In this document: one piece after another, positions 9,155 through 18,075 of the stretch
How the letters are laid out: the number at the start of each line of letters is the position of its first letter
Position numbering within the stretch: the first letter of the stretch is position 1
DNA from: an uncultured bacterium
GTDB lineage: Bacteria > Elusimicrobiota > Elusimicrobia > Elusimicrobiales > Elusimicrobiaceae
Assembly (NCBI GenBank): GCA_949291515.1
Contig: CASEVY010000008.1
Coordinates: forward strand, 45,114 to 109,113
DNA length: 64,000 bases
Direction: 5' to 3'
The notes under the pieces: model-generated
The model's database searches: none
Seen by the model: only the letters and a program-made list of their open reading frames with translations
Told to the model about the DNA's origin: nothing
Translations under genes and position numbers: made by a program

Positions 9155-9403
9155 TCAGCTGTTATATTTGGCGTCGAACTCCTGGTCGGTCATCAACAAA
9201 TAAAGTATTCCTTCTATAAAACCCACTATAGCGGGAATAATAGTCCAAGAAAACAACAAATATATAATACCGGCAAGTATCCTGCCGTTATAAAATTTGT
9301 GCAGGCCGAACCAACCGCCCATAATGGCGAGAATACCCGCGGCTATGCGGTCCTTTATCCTTTTTACCTCGCCGTCAACTTCAATATAATGTTTTATCTG
9401 CAT
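9155..9403 (-). CDS. TM2 domain protein
   Basis: An 82-residue membrane protein. After a short cytoplasmic N-terminus it has the TM2 signature: GGWFGLHKFYNGR, a helix, a turn, and a second helix ending GILYLLMTDQEFDAKY. TM2 proteins have two membrane helices and no settled function. The start at 9403 has a strong GGGGGG Shine-Dalgarno. It is monocistronic, between the regulator terminator and the divergent gdhA promoter. Confidence 0.85.
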   Translation of the reverse strand: MQIKHYIEVDGEVKRIKDRIAAGILAIMGGWFGLHKFYNGRILAGIIYLLFSWTIIPAIVGFIEGILYLLMTDQEFDAKYNS

Positions 9404-9440
9404 ACGCCCCCCTTGATTGTTATATTATAGTATAAGATTA

Positions 9441-9470
9441 TTGACTTTTACAGTGGGTTAATGTTATTCT
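9441..9470 (+). promoter_or_regulatory. Candidate gdhA promoter
   Basis: TTGACT at 9441-9446, an 18-base gap, then TATTCT at 9465-9470. The transcript would begin near 9477 and include the AAGGGGAG ribosome binding site before gdhA. Confidence 0.5.
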
Positions 9471-9509
9471 CAGAATAAAGAAGTTTATCACTTTAAGGGG
9501 AGCCTGACA

Positions 9510-10859
9510 ATGCAAACAAAAGAATACCTGCATAATCTTATGCAGAGCATCATTAAAAAAGATCCCGCCGAGAAGTTGTTTCATCAAGCGGCAAGCGAAG
9601 TTCTTACTTCTTTGGAACCCATATTGGACGCGGAACCCAAATACATAAAATACGCTGTGCTTGACAGATTGGTAGAGCCCGAGCGCGTAATATACTTCAG
9701 AGTTCCGTGGAACGACGACAAAGGCCTTACGCACGTCAACCGCGGTTTTCGCATACAATTTAACAGCGCTATAGGGCCGTTTAAAGGCGGAATAAGGTTT
9801 CACGAGAGCGTCACTTTAAGCTCCTTAAAGTTTTTGGCTTTCGAACAGACTTTTAAAAACAGTCTTACCGGCCTGCCTTTGGGCGGCGCGAAAGGCGGAT
9901 CGGACTTCGACCCCAGAGGAAAAAGCGAAGGCGAAGTGATGCGCTTTTGCCAAGCCTTTATGGACGAACTTTACCGCCATATCGGCGAAAGGACCGACGT
10001 GCCGGCCGGCGATCTTGGCGTAGGGGCGAGAGAAGTGGGTTTTATGTTCGGGCACTATAAAAAGATAACAAACAAATTCGTCGGAGTATTTACCGGCAAG
10101 GGGCCGTCTTTCGGCGGCAGTCTGATAAGGCCGGAAGCGACGGGATACGGAGTTGTTTTCTTCGCGGAAGAAATGCTCAAATGCAAGAGCGAAGGCATAC
10201 GCGGCAAGACCTGCATAATATCGGGTACGGGCAATGTCGGCATACACACCGCGGAAAAGATATTGCAGATGGGCGGCAAAGTCGTCGGTTTTAACGATTA
10301 CGACGGCGCCGTTTACGATAAAGAAGGACTAAACGCCGAGAAGCTGGCATTCCTGAAAGATTTGGTCTTTGTAAAAAGAGGCAGCATTAAAGAGTACGCA
10401 AAAAAGTTTAAAACGGCGGAATTCCACGAAGGCAAAAAATCGTGGTTCATACCGTGTTACGCGGCTTTCCCGACCGCTTGCGAAAACGAACTGCAGCTTG
10501 AAGACGCGAAAACTTTGGTAAAAAACGGCGTAAAAATAGTTTGCGAAGGCGCCAATATGCCATGCACACCGGAAGCCGTCGACCTGTTCCAAAATTCTGG
10601 CGTATTATATGCCCCGGGCAAAGCGGCAAATGCGGGCGGCGTGGCGGTATCGGGCCTTGAAATGACTCAAAACACCATTCGCCTTTCGTGGACGCGCGAA
10701 GAAGTGGAGATACAGCTTAAAAAAATTATGCAGAACATACACTCCGCATGTGTCAATGAAGCCTCCATCTACAACAGACCGGGCGATTATGTACTCGGCG
10801 CGAATGTTGCCGGCTTTAAAAAAGTGGCCGACGCAATGATAGCGCAAGGCGTAATATAG
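9510..10859 (+). CDS. gdhA: NADP-specific glutamate dehydrogenase
   Basis: Interconverts 2-oxoglutarate plus ammonia and glutamate (EC 1.4.1.4), the main ammonia-assimilating step if glutamate synthase is absent. The 449 residues match the hexameric bacterial family. The catalytic Lys128 lies in LPLGGAKGGSDFDPRGKS, substrate-binding residues in GPFKGGIRFH (about 89-98), and the Rossmann motif in SGTGNVG. The ribosome binding site AAGGGGAG precedes the ATG. It is monocistronic with its own terminator. In a fermentative gut-type anaerobe it could also run in the deaminating direction; the sequence does not decide this. Confidence 0.96.
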   Translation: MQTKEYLHNLMQSIIKKDPAEKLFHQAASEVLTSLEPILDAEPKYIKYAVLDRLVEPERVIYFRVPWNDDKGLTHVNRGFRIQFNSAIGPFKGGIRFHESVTLSSLKFLAFEQTFKNSLTGLPLGGAKGGSDFDPRGKSEGEVMRFCQAFMDELYRHIGERTDVPAGDLGVGAREVGFMFGHYKKITNKFVGVFTGKGPSFGGSLIRPEATGYGVVFFAEEMLKCKSEGIRGKTCIISGTGNVGIHTAEKILQMGGKVVGFNDYDGAVYDKEGLNAEKLAFLKDLVFVKRGSIKEYAKKFKTAEFHEGKKSWFIPCYAAFPTACENELQLEDAKTLVKNGVKIVCEGANMPCTPEAVDLFQNSGVLYAPGKAANAGGVAVSGLEMTQNTIRLSWTREEVEIQLKKIMQNIHSACVNEASIYNRPGDYVLGANVAGFKKVADAMIAQGVI

Positions 10860-10886
10860 CAGTGCAAAACAACAAATCCGAAAATA

Positions 10887-10917
10887 AAAACCCGCCTTAA
10901 ACAAGCGGGTTTTTTAT
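10887..10917 (+). terminator. Terminator after gdhA
   Basis: Stem AAAACCCGC / GCGGGTTTT with an internal nine-base loop and a T-rich tail. The 317 bases between gdhA and the next gene hold only this terminator and an AT-rich promoter region. Confidence 0.8.
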
Positions 10918-11162
10918 TAAGCGCAAAAACAACTCCGCATACTGGATTTATCATATAATTACAGAAATATTTTACGGAAACGGATAAATAGAAAAATACT
11001 TTCTTTAGAAAATATTTTCTCGTTCTTGCAAATTAACAGCAAAAGAGCCCGACCTTATCTCCCGAGCGATAAAACTGCGGCTAATAATGCGCAAATATAG
11101 TTTTTAAACTTCAAGCAATAGAATAAACAAGTTTTTTAAAGACAATCCGCCCTCAAACTTTA

Positions 11163-11168
11163 TATACT
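11163..11168 (+). promoter_or_regulatory. -10 element implying a leaderless RNase H transcript
   Basis: TATACT ends eight bases before the ATG at 11176, with an AAGACA -35-like hexamer 18 bases upstream. No Shine-Dalgarno precedes the ATG. The expected start of transcription is at or next to the start codon. Confidence 0.45.
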
Positions 11169-11175
11169 TTAAAAT

Positions 11176-11739
11176 ATGCAATTGTTCATCAACATAGACG
11201 GCGGAAGCCGCGGCAATCCCGGCCCAGGGGCAAGCGCGTGCGTAATAAAAGACAAGAAAGGAACTCTGCTTAAAGGAGAAGGCCTTTTTTGGCCGCAGTG
11301 CACAAATAATCAGGCGGAATTTAACGCTCTTAAACTGGCTTTGCAAAGAGCGCGGGAACTCGGCGGAACGGAACTTTACATAAGAGCGGATTCTCAACTG
11401 TTGGTAAAACAATTTTTGGGCGAATACAAAATAAAAAATCAGCAGCTAAAAGATTTGATGGCGGAAATAAAACAGCTTTGCTCCGCCTTTAAAAAAATAA
11501 ATATCCAGCATATTCCGCGCGAACAAAACAAAGAGCCCGATCTTATCTGCAATCAGACGATGGATAAAGCCTTAAAAAAACCCGCCGCGCCGATACGGCC
11601 CTTATACAACCACTTGTCTTCCGCGCCAGAACAAGAGGGAAAGAAAGCGCAAGCAATTCCGCTCAAAAAGAACAAACCCGAAAAGAAAAAAAGACAAGAC
11701 CCGATACAGCTTGAACTTTTCGACTTAAATAATTTATAA
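11176..11739 (+). CDS. Ribonuclease HI with C-terminal extension
   Basis: Cleaves the RNA strand of RNA-DNA hybrids. All four active-site carboxylates are visible: Asp8 in IDGGSRGNPGPG, Glu48 in NNQAEFNAL, Asp72 in RADSQLL and Asp122 in REQNKEPDL. The catalytic domain ends near residue 130. The remaining ~55 residues are a Lys/Pro-rich linker finishing in IQLELFDL (QLELF at 178-182), which fits the pentapeptide pattern for binding the beta sliding clamp. It is unlike canonical rnhA, which ends at about 155 residues. Only 8 bases separate its stop from the start of rnpB. Confidence 0.88.
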   Translation: MQLFINIDGGSRGNPGPGASACVIKDKKGTLLKGEGLFWPQCTNNQAEFNALKLALQRARELGGTELYIRADSQLLVKQFLGEYKIKNQQLKDLMAEIKQLCSAFKKINIQHIPREQNKEPDLICNQTMDKALKKPAAPIRPLYNHLSSAPEQEGKKAQAIPLKKNKPEKKKRQDPIQLELFDLNNL

Positions 11740-11747
11740 AATATAAG

Positions 11748-12064
11748 TACTGAACGGCAGACCGCCGCATAAAAGCGGAGGAACTTCCGGACTCCCAGGG
11801 CAGGGCGCCGCGCGAAAGCGCGGGAGGGCGGGGCCATATCCCCGTTCGACGGAAAGTGCAACAGAAAAAATACCGCCCGCAAGGGTAAGGGTGAAATGGT
11901 AAGGCAAGAGCTTACCGCGCAGACGGCAACGCCTGCGGCAAGGCAAACCCCGCTCGGAGCAAGGCCAAATATGCCGATATACGGCCCGTATGTTAAGGCA
12001 GAGTAGGCCGCATAGATAAATGGTCTGCGCGCGCAAGCGTACAGAATCCGGGGTATAGTTCAGC
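11748..12064 (+). ncRNA. rnpB: RNase P RNA (bacterial type A)
   Basis: The catalytic RNA that matures tRNA 5' ends. Conserved blocks are visible in order: GAGGAACTTCCGGACTCC near the 5' end, GGAAAGTGCAACAGAAA, ATACCGCC, AGGGTGAAATGGTAAGG-AAGAGCTTACC, the AGATAAATGGTC block and ACAGAATCCGGGGTATAG near the 3' end. Helix P1 forms from CTGAAC (11750-11755) and GTTCAG (12058-12063). Exact ends are set by P1 and may be off by several bases. A terminator follows at once. Confidence 0.93.
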
Positions 12065-12090
12065 GCGCCGCTTTCGCGGCGCTTTTTTCT
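12065..12090 (+). terminator. Terminator of rnpB
   Basis: Stem GCGCCGC / GCGGCGC with loop TTTC, followed by six T. Confidence 0.9.
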
Positions 12091-12231
12091 TTTCCAATAC
12101 TTGCCACACTCTTGCTTGACATTTATCGTCTTCCATTTGAAAAACTGCTTATACACTCCTTAAAGGATTTCTAAACCCGTACCCAAAGACCCGCCTTATC
12201 TTTAAATGGAAAAGTCATTATCCTTATTACT

Positions 12232-12266
12232 CAAAAAAACCCCGCCGTTTTTTTAACGGCGGGGCG
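12232..12266 (-). terminator. Terminator of the cysteine-rich protein gene
   Basis: Read on the minus strand, a CCCCGCCGTT / AACGGCGGGG hairpin is followed by seven T. A second weaker hairpin (TAGAGAG / CTCTCTA) lies at about 12276-12295. Nothing else is recognisable between rnpB and 12316. Confidence 0.8.
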
Positions 12267-12315
12267 GTTAGTTAGAGAGAGTTTACTCTCTATAAAACTT
12301 ATTTACGCACTTTAT

Positions 12316-13125
12316 TTATAACATCGGCAACAGTCCGCCTGAGGATCCGGGCCTTTGACATGAACAGGCATATTGCCAGCCGGTAGTTGTAATTTTCGAT
12401 GTGGTCCTAGTTCCCCAACAACCGGGATAACCGTTGTTCATCAGTTTAGGGGTATCCTGCGGGCAACAACAAATACCGCTGCATGTTTTCGTAGACCATA
12501 TGCCGTGCATACAACTATTAGCTTGTGAAGTCGTCAATCTCATACCCTGACAATAAACCATTCCGTTGCCTTCATTGGCACACTGGCAAGATGTGCTCCA
12601 CTTACCTGAAGAAGTACATACCTGAACTTGTTTTGAATTACTGGGGCAAGTTCTAGTCTCCCCGGCTGTGCAATCGGGTGCAACACAAGTTCCCCAGTCT
12701 CCGGTTACCCATTCTCCGGTATCGCCGTCACAAGTTACGCTGCGAGTTTGCGTCCCCTTCTTCCCGTTGGAAGCTGTACAGCTCTGCGCAGTTGCCGGCT
12801 TTACGCCGTCGCAAGTCTTCGGGCAAGATTCCCCCCACCCGCTCCAGGTTTTGCCGCTGCAACATGTTCTGCTTGTAGTGCCGCAAGTTCCTGAAGGTTT
12901 GTACTGGATATCTCCCACCGTACAATTATCAACCCCGGGCAATATAAATCCGGAACAACTAACTATGCACAATTGTCCAGTATCTTTTACGCACTTTTCC
13001 ACGCCGTTAACACAGCATTGTTTATAGCCGATACGACAGAATAAAGACATAGCTTCTGCTGCCGGAATAACTAATAATGCCAAAACAAATAAAAAGCATA
13101 TAGCGATTCTTCTTAAACCAACCAT
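12316..13125 (-). CDS. Secreted cysteine-rich protein
   Basis: I do not recognise the family. The 269 residues begin with a clear signal peptide (hydrophobic core ICFLFVLALLVIP, cleavage likely after AAEA). The mature part has 29 cysteines by my count, including CC and CCC clusters, which points to a disulfide-bonded extracellular protein. Segments such as WSGWGESCP and GEWVTGDWGTC look like thrombospondin type-1 modules, where Trp-rich motifs precede paired Cys; this is only a resemblance. A strong AGGAGG ribosome binding site precedes the ATG. It is monocistronic, with its own terminator and a promoter containing a 14-base homopolymer, consistent with a variably expressed surface or secreted factor. 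Confidence 0.75.
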   Translation of the reverse strand: MVGLRRIAICFLFVLALLVIPAAEAMSLFCRIGYKQCCVNGVEKCVKDTGQLCIVSCSGFILPGVDNCTVGDIQYKPSGTCGTTSRTCCSGKTWSGWGESCPKTCDGVKPATAQSCTASNGKKGTQTRSVTCDGDTGEWVTGDWGTCVAPDCTAGETRTCPSNSKQVQVCTSSGKWSTSCQCANEGNGMVYCQGMRLTTSQANSCMHGIWSTKTCSGICCCPQDTPKLMNNGYPGCWGTRTTSKITTTGWQYACSCQRPGSSGGLLPML

Positions 13126-13216
13126 TTTTTCCTCCTTTCTCCCGTCAAACGTCTAGAAAAAACATTTTTGAGCATTTTACGGCAACCATAGAAACGCCTG
13201 CCAAGAAGATGGATAA

Positions 13217-13245
13217 AATCTATCAAAAAAAAAAAAAACAGTCAA
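13217..13245 (-). promoter_or_regulatory. Promoter with a T14 tract as spacer
   Basis: On the minus strand TTGACT (13245-13240) and TAGATT (13222-13217) are exactly 17 bases apart, and 14 of those 17 are consecutive T. The predicted start of transcription is near 13210, about 85 bases before the cysteine-rich gene. Slippage in the tract would change promoter spacing. Confidence 0.6.
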
Positions 13246-13411
13246 GCGTTTTTTAAACTCATGAAAGATACAAAAAACAGACTATATCCGCATATACCCC
13301 ACGCTACTACAGGCCGTCGCCGCAAAAGGTTATCCGTCATCGGCGGACGAAACGAGTTATAGAAAAAGTTTAAAATAGTTAATATAATTTTCTGCCTAAA
13401 TTTTCGCAAAC

Positions 13412-13443
13412 AAAAAAATCCCTCGGATTTCATCCGAGGGATT
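13412..13443 (-). terminator. Terminator after the PorV-like gene
   Basis: A 12-bp stem, AATCCCTCGGAT and its complement, with a three-base loop; read on the minus strand it ends in a run of T. Confidence 0.85.
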
Positions 13444-13466
13444 TTAATATTTTTTATTGCAATAGA

Positions 13467-14570
13467 TTATTGGTATATCAAAGGATTGGAGTTGCGCTGA
13501 GCTCTTTCAAAAGCGCTTTCCTCCTGCTTCTTTTTGTACTCTTTATAATCGTTGCGATTGTCTTCCTTCGCGCTGTAAGAATCCTCTTTCTTAACGGGGA
13601 ACTTATAGGCCAAACTCACCTGATAGACTTTATCGTCGTTAAGCTGAGGGTTCAATATGGTGCCCACGTCAATTTCAAAACCGAACAGCTTAAGGCCGAA
13701 ACCTAGGCTCCATTCTTCACGTATTTCCTCCATCAGCTTTACGCCGCCGCGAACCGCCAATAAATCGAACAGATACATCTCCGTACCGATGCGGACTCTG
13801 TTCTCTTTCTCTTTTAAGTAAGCGATAAAATCGCCGCTGACGGCCCAATAAATATTTTCCACGTCTACCGGCACAAAGAACATACCGGCCGATAATGTCG
13901 CCGGCAGAGGATCGGATTCTTCTATATATTTTATATCCGTACCTATGTTCTTAAGCGCTACGCCGACGCCGAAATGTTTATCAAGCACCGCCGTATAGCC
14001 CGCGTCGAACGCGAAAGCGTCGCCGGTAACATTGCCCTCGACCGGTTTGGCAAGTTCCGAACGCAAATATTTACCGGTAATACCGAAGTAATGTTCCAAA
14101 TCGGCCGAAGAGCCGAATACTTCCCAAGGCGTCGTACCGATATGTTCGCCGATGCTGAACGTGAACGACCAGTCGTCACCGATGGATCTGCTGTAAATGT
14201 CGTCCGTATTTCCTTTATCGAACATATAGCCGGAAACAGCGATATTTAAAGGATTGTTGCCGAATATGCTCAAAAACCCTACGGGGAAAGCCAAACCGCC
14301 GTAATGATATTTCATATCCAGCTGCGCTTCAGACACCGTACCCGCAAGCTGGAAGGATTCAACCATACCCAAAGCCGCAGGGTTATAGAAAGTCATACCG
14401 GTAACGTCGTCGGCATACGCCGTAGCCGCACCCGCCATACCATAGTAGCGCGCGCCCATATCCATTTTAAGGAAAGGCAAAGCCGTACGGCCAGCCTCCT
14501 GTGCGTATGCGGAAGCCGCCAAAACGGCGGTAAAAACCAAGGAAACCAAATATATCTTTATATTTCTCAT
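13467..14570 (-). CDS. PorV/PorQ-family outer-membrane beta-barrel protein
   Basis: A 367-residue outer-membrane protein. The signal peptide ends near AYAQ. The N-terminus of the mature protein carries the family stretch FLKMDMGARYYGMAGAATAYADDVTGMTFYNPAALG, the signature of PorV/PorQ barrels related to FadL. The rest alternates hydrophobic and polar residues as in beta-strands, and the C-terminal ~45 residues are charged. In Bacteroidota PorV is the shuttle that hands FlgD/CTD-tailed cargo to the type IX secretion system. Here the gene follows the FlgD-tailed protease by one base, which suggests a similar pairing. No other T9SS component is recognisable in the window. Confidence 0.85.
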   Translation of the reverse strand: MRNIKIYLVSLVFTAVLAASAYAQEAGRTALPFLKMDMGARYYGMAGAATAYADDVTGMTFYNPAALGMVESFQLAGTVSEAQLDMKYHYGGLAFPVGFLSIFGNNPLNIAVSGYMFDKGNTDDIYSRSIGDDWSFTFSIGEHIGTTPWEVFGSSADLEHYFGITGKYLRSELAKPVEGNVTGDAFAFDAGYTAVLDKHFGVGVALKNIGTDIKYIEESDPLPATLSAGMFFVPVDVENIYWAVSGDFIAYLKEKENRVRIGTEMYLFDLLAVRGGVKLMEEIREEWSLGFGLKLFGFEIDVGTILNPQLNDDKVYQVSLAYKFPVKKEDSYSAKEDNRNDYKEYKKKQEESAFERAQRNSNPLIYQ

Positions 14571-14571
14571 A

Positions 14572-17500
14572 TTATTTCACCACCACTATTTTCTTCAGCT
14601 TCCGGTCTATACCCGCTCCGTCTACGCGAAGCAGATAGACTCCGCTGGCAACTATATTGCCGCTGCCGTTTCGGCCGTCCCATTCGATCACTTGCGTTAT
14701 ACCGTTTTGGACATCTCCGTCCTTTATCGTTTTAACAAGCAAGCCGTCTATGGTAAAGATCTGCACCTTTATGTTACCGTCGGATTTGGGGACGACCTCC
14801 ATCTTTACCTTGCCGCCGGTCATCGGATTGAATACGGAATCCCTTATAAACACTTCCTGTCCGCTGGTCGATTTCGTAACTATCGGATTTGATATGCCAA
14901 GTGATACCACTCCGTAGTCGTCGCGGTATTCCGCATTGGGCGCGTCCTGATTGGCCTTATTCGAACGCAGCTTGCCGAATATCTGCAAATACACCAAGTT
15001 GTATCCCAGCGCCGAAAACCCGTTCTGTATCGTTACTTCGCCGCTTAAAGTATTATTGTTTACCGACAAATTCCTGGGAATATCCAAATAAGTGGCGTCC
15101 ACGGTGCTTGCTCCTGGTATCGGGTTCATATCGGAATCCAACAATCTGGCGGAATGGAAGAATTCGTAAGAAGAAGGCGACCAGTCCCCCAGGCCCAAAC
15201 CGTCCAAAGTGGTGCCGAGTCCGCTGTCTACGGTTGTGGCAAACGGAGCTGTGAAACTTATCTTCTGCCCATTGTCAAAACTGTCTACCTGAGTCTGTAC
15301 TCCTCCGATATTGCTGCCGGAAGCAAACGTGAAATTAAGTTTATACGCGCCTGTATCTTCCGTTACCGTCGAAGGATAGTACCCGTTAACCATTTTGTAC
15401 ACGCCCAATACATAGCGGCCAGTATTGCCGTTAAGCAAAGAAGGCGCGTTAAACGTCAATGTAGTGGTCTCGTAAGTTGTCGTTATGCCGGTAAGACCCT
15501 GTTGATCGTCCGGTACGTCGGGCGGGAGTATCAAATCCACCGCCGTTTGCATATCCGCGTCCAACAAGAGCATACCCAAAGGCATATACATATTTTCCTT
15601 TATCTTGGGCATGGTAAGAACTGCTTTAAATTCGCCTTCCGGCAACGATATGCTGTAATAGTCCATATCGCTGGCGGGATTTATCTTTGCCTGAAGTTCC
15701 TTCCTCGCGATAGAAGCTATATCCACGTCCGCCGCAGAACCGGGCCCGTTATTGGGCTCGTATATGTCGCCGTTGGCGGTTATGATATTGTCATAAGTCA
15801 AGCCGTGCGCGTCAAACGCCGCCTCAACCGCGCTTACCAAAGCGCTGCCCGCGCCGCCTTTTACCGTAGCTACGGCTATCATAGCGTCCCTAAACTCAAG
15901 CAAGCTGTCGGGGAAGAACATCAAAGCGTTCCATACCAGGCTGTCGGCTTGATTGGATACGGAAGAACCGGTCTTCCTCAAATCCCACAAAGCCTGGCTC
16001 AAGAATAAACTGTTTGTATGCTGGCCCATAGGCGCGCCGTTGGCCACCCATTTCTCGGCCGTATAGGAATCCGTACCGTCCAAATCACGTGCCATACCCT
16101 CGCCCGCGCCGTTGACATAAGCGCCGATTATGGAGGTATACGGCTGGCCAGAAGCGTTCTTCAAAGAAGACAAAGCAAAGTAATCCGATATAGCTTCGGA
16201 TATCGCCGCGCCTTCGTCAAAGTATATTATCGGCCAAATCTTGTTTACGACCGCGTGGACATATTCGTGACGGACTATCGCGCTTTCAAGCGCGAAGTTT
16301 ACGTATTGCCCCTTGCTGACGTCATAACGCCCCTGCCCTATCAGAATTACATTGGCATCCAAATCATAAAACGCGTTTTGCAAACCGTCGTCGTGGCTGC
16401 TGTACTTGGAACCCGACGCGTTTACCATTACCGGGATATGTTCGTTCAAATTAAAATTGCCGCCGGCCAAATCCACAAAGTAGGAACGCATCGCGTTTAA
16501 ATTGTAAAACGCGACCGCTTCCGGCGTTTGAATGTAGTCATTAGCCAAAGATACCGACAGCGTTGCCGTATTGGTAGAGGTATACCTGGAAGGAGTACTC
16601 GTCGGTACGCACAATTTCTTGAACGTCGTTATGGAATAATCGTTTACGCCAGGCGTATAATTCGCCGGATACGCGCCTATAGTCATAATTTGGCTTGGCG
16701 TGTAGTTTGATATAAGCGGCCCGTTTAGAGAATTAAATCTGCCGATATAGGCGCCTAAAATTCTGCTCTCGGGCAGATTGCTGCCCAAGAAAAGGAATTT
16801 CTTGTCCGTTATGTCGCCGGAAGTATTCATCGAACCGATATTAAGATTGGTTATCAAAGGATATGAAAATACCGGATAATATCCCGCCGCGTCGCAGTCG
16901 CTGTAAGTCTGCCAGGTGGGGCCTTTGAAAAATTCCGTCCACAAATTATCGCTGAAAGTTTCGCCCGCGCCTTTTTCTACATAATACTTCGTCAGGGAAG
17001 CCTCATTGGTAACCGTAAAATACGGCCCGGAAAAAGTAGCCCACATTCTGCCGCTGGTGGTTACCTGTCCGTTCTCGTCCGTAAGCTGCGGAGACTGAGG
17101 ACTGCCAGACCCGTCGAAAGAATAAACGTACATATTTTCCAAAGGCAAAGTCTGCGTCGATATGCCCGGCGCCTTGGGATATACGGGGTTGATATTGATA
17201 GAGAACTGTGCGTTTCTCGCCGCGTATAACAGCTTGCTTATTCTGTTTAATACGGCTCCGTTTTGCGCGTCTACATAATAATCCCATTTGGCAGGCGCGT
17301 TTTCACCGCCCTGTACAAGCACCTTCCAGGCAAGCCTGGCTTCACTCGTATTGGGGTTGACGTAAACGACCTTTTCCGCCGCGGATAAAGCCTTTCCGCC
17401 AGCGTCCTGCGCCGCTACGCCCGCCGCATTTGCCGCGGAGATTCCTTCCTTGGTATCTATGTCCAAATTAGGAATGTACGTAGACTGATAGTTAAGCAAT

Positions 17501-17970
17501 GCCCCGCTCTTGTCCACGTTTACTTTTACATAAGCGTTTTCTACGGGCAAATTCTTGTAGTATTGCCTAAAATAATAGTGCGTGCCCACCTCGGACTTCA
17601 AGGGAGCCCTCAAAAGTTTAAGGTCGTCTTCGTCAACGCCCAAAAAATCTTTATTGCTCTTTATAAATTTTAAGGCGTTCTTCTCCGTAGAGCCGACCTT
17701 TACGCTCCGCCCGCCTACCAACGAACGCGGTTTCTTCGTCTTGGCATTCATTCTTATTTGCCAAGAGGAGTCCGTCTTTTTGTTAAACTTCTCCAGTTTC
17801 TCCAATTCGGAACTTTCAAGTTTAACGGGCTCTTCGGAATCCGTTTTTACTACGGGGAAACGACGCGCATCCAAAGCCCGTGCCATGTCCAACGGCGATG
17901 CAAAAGCGCTTTGCTGCATTAAAAAAACTGCGGCTAAAAACGCACATAACTGCTTTTTGGATAAAAGCAT
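14572..17970 (-). CDS. Secreted M4 (thermolysin-like) metallopeptidase with FlgD-type C-terminal domain
   Basis: An extracellular zinc endopeptidase of 1,132 residues. In order: signal peptide ending near SAFAS; FTP propeptide and PepSY-like region (about 60-250); catalytic domain with HEYVH near residue 568 and the third zinc ligand in EGAAISEAISDYFA; and the thermolysin-type active-site His in GQHTNSLFLSQALWDL. Beta-rich domains follow. The last ~85 residues form a FlgD-Ig-like tail (IEWDGRNGSGNIVASGVYLLRV then KKIVVVK), a type known as a surface-sorting domain. I start at ATG 17970, which has an AGGAGGA site. The 39 extra upstream codons would cross the promoter. It is coupled to the PorV-like gene. 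Confidence 0.9.
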   Translation of the reverse strand: MLLSKKQLCAFLAAVFLMQQSAFASPLDMARALDARRFPVVKTDSEEPVKLESSELEKLEKFNKKTDSSWQIRMNAKTKKPRSLVGGRSVKVGSTEKNALKFIKSNKDFLGVDEDDLKLLRAPLKSEVGTHYYFRQYYKNLPVENAYVKVNVDKSGALLNYQSTYIPNLDIDTKEGISAANAAGVAAQDAGGKALSAAEKVVYVNPNTSEARLAWKVLVQGGENAPAKWDYYVDAQNGAVLNRISKLLYAARNAQFSININPVYPKAPGISTQTLPLENMYVYSFDGSGSPQSPQLTDENGQVTTSGRMWATFSGPYFTVTNEASLTKYYVEKGAGETFSDNLWTEFFKGPTWQTYSDCDAAGYYPVFSYPLITNLNIGSMNTSGDITDKKFLFLGSNLPESRILGAYIGRFNSLNGPLISNYTPSQIMTIGAYPANYTPGVNDYSITTFKKLCVPTSTPSRYTSTNTATLSVSLANDYIQTPEAVAFYNLNAMRSYFVDLAGGNFNLNEHIPVMVNASGSKYSSHDDGLQNAFYDLDANVILIGQGRYDVSKGQYVNFALESAIVRHEYVHAVVNKIWPIIYFDEGAAISEAISDYFALSSLKNASGQPYTSIIGAYVNGAGEGMARDLDGTDSYTAEKWVANGAPMGQHTNSLFLSQALWDLRKTGSSVSNQADSLVWNALMFFPDSLLEFRDAMIAVATVKGGAGSALVSAVEAAFDAHGLTYDNIITANGDIYEPNNGPGSAADVDIASIARKELQAKINPASDMDYYSISLPEGEFKAVLTMPKIKENMYMPLGMLLLDADMQTAVDLILPPDVPDDQQGLTGITTTYETTTLTFNAPSLLNGNTGRYVLGVYKMVNGYYPSTVTEDTGAYKLNFTFASGSNIGGVQTQVDSFDNGQKISFTAPFATTVDSGLGTTLDGLGLGDWSPSSYEFFHSARLLDSDMNPIPGASTVDATYLDIPRNLSVNNNTLSGEVTIQNGFSALGYNLVYLQIFGKLRSNKANQDAPNAEYRDDYGVVSLGISNPIVTKSTSGQEVFIRDSVFNPMTGGKVKMEVVPKSDGNIKVQIFTIDGLLVKTIKDGDVQNGITQVIEWDGRNGSGNIVASGVYLLRVDGAGIDRKLKKIVVVK

Positions 17971-18012
17971 CAACAGTCCTCCTGCAAGGATAAAATACAA
18001 AAATATATTTTT

Positions 18013-18043
18013 ATTGTAGCATAAGATTAAATATTTGTATAAT
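18013..18043. promoter_or_regulatory. Divergent promoters for the protease and nfeD
   Basis: Minus strand: extended -10 TGCTACAAT (TACAAT at 18018-18013) serves the protease, leaving a short leader with its ribosome binding site. Plus strand: TATAAT at 18038-18043 with TTGTAG 18 bases upstream serves the NfeD-like gene. Confidence 0.5.
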
Positions 18044-18075
18044 TTTTCATATTTTTTTCGTTTCTCGGAGGGATT

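Noticed and set aside
13242..13433. 63-residue minus-strand frame upstream of the cysteine-rich gene
   Set aside because: Overlaps the promoter and the PorV-gene terminator, has no ribosome binding site, and looks non-coding.
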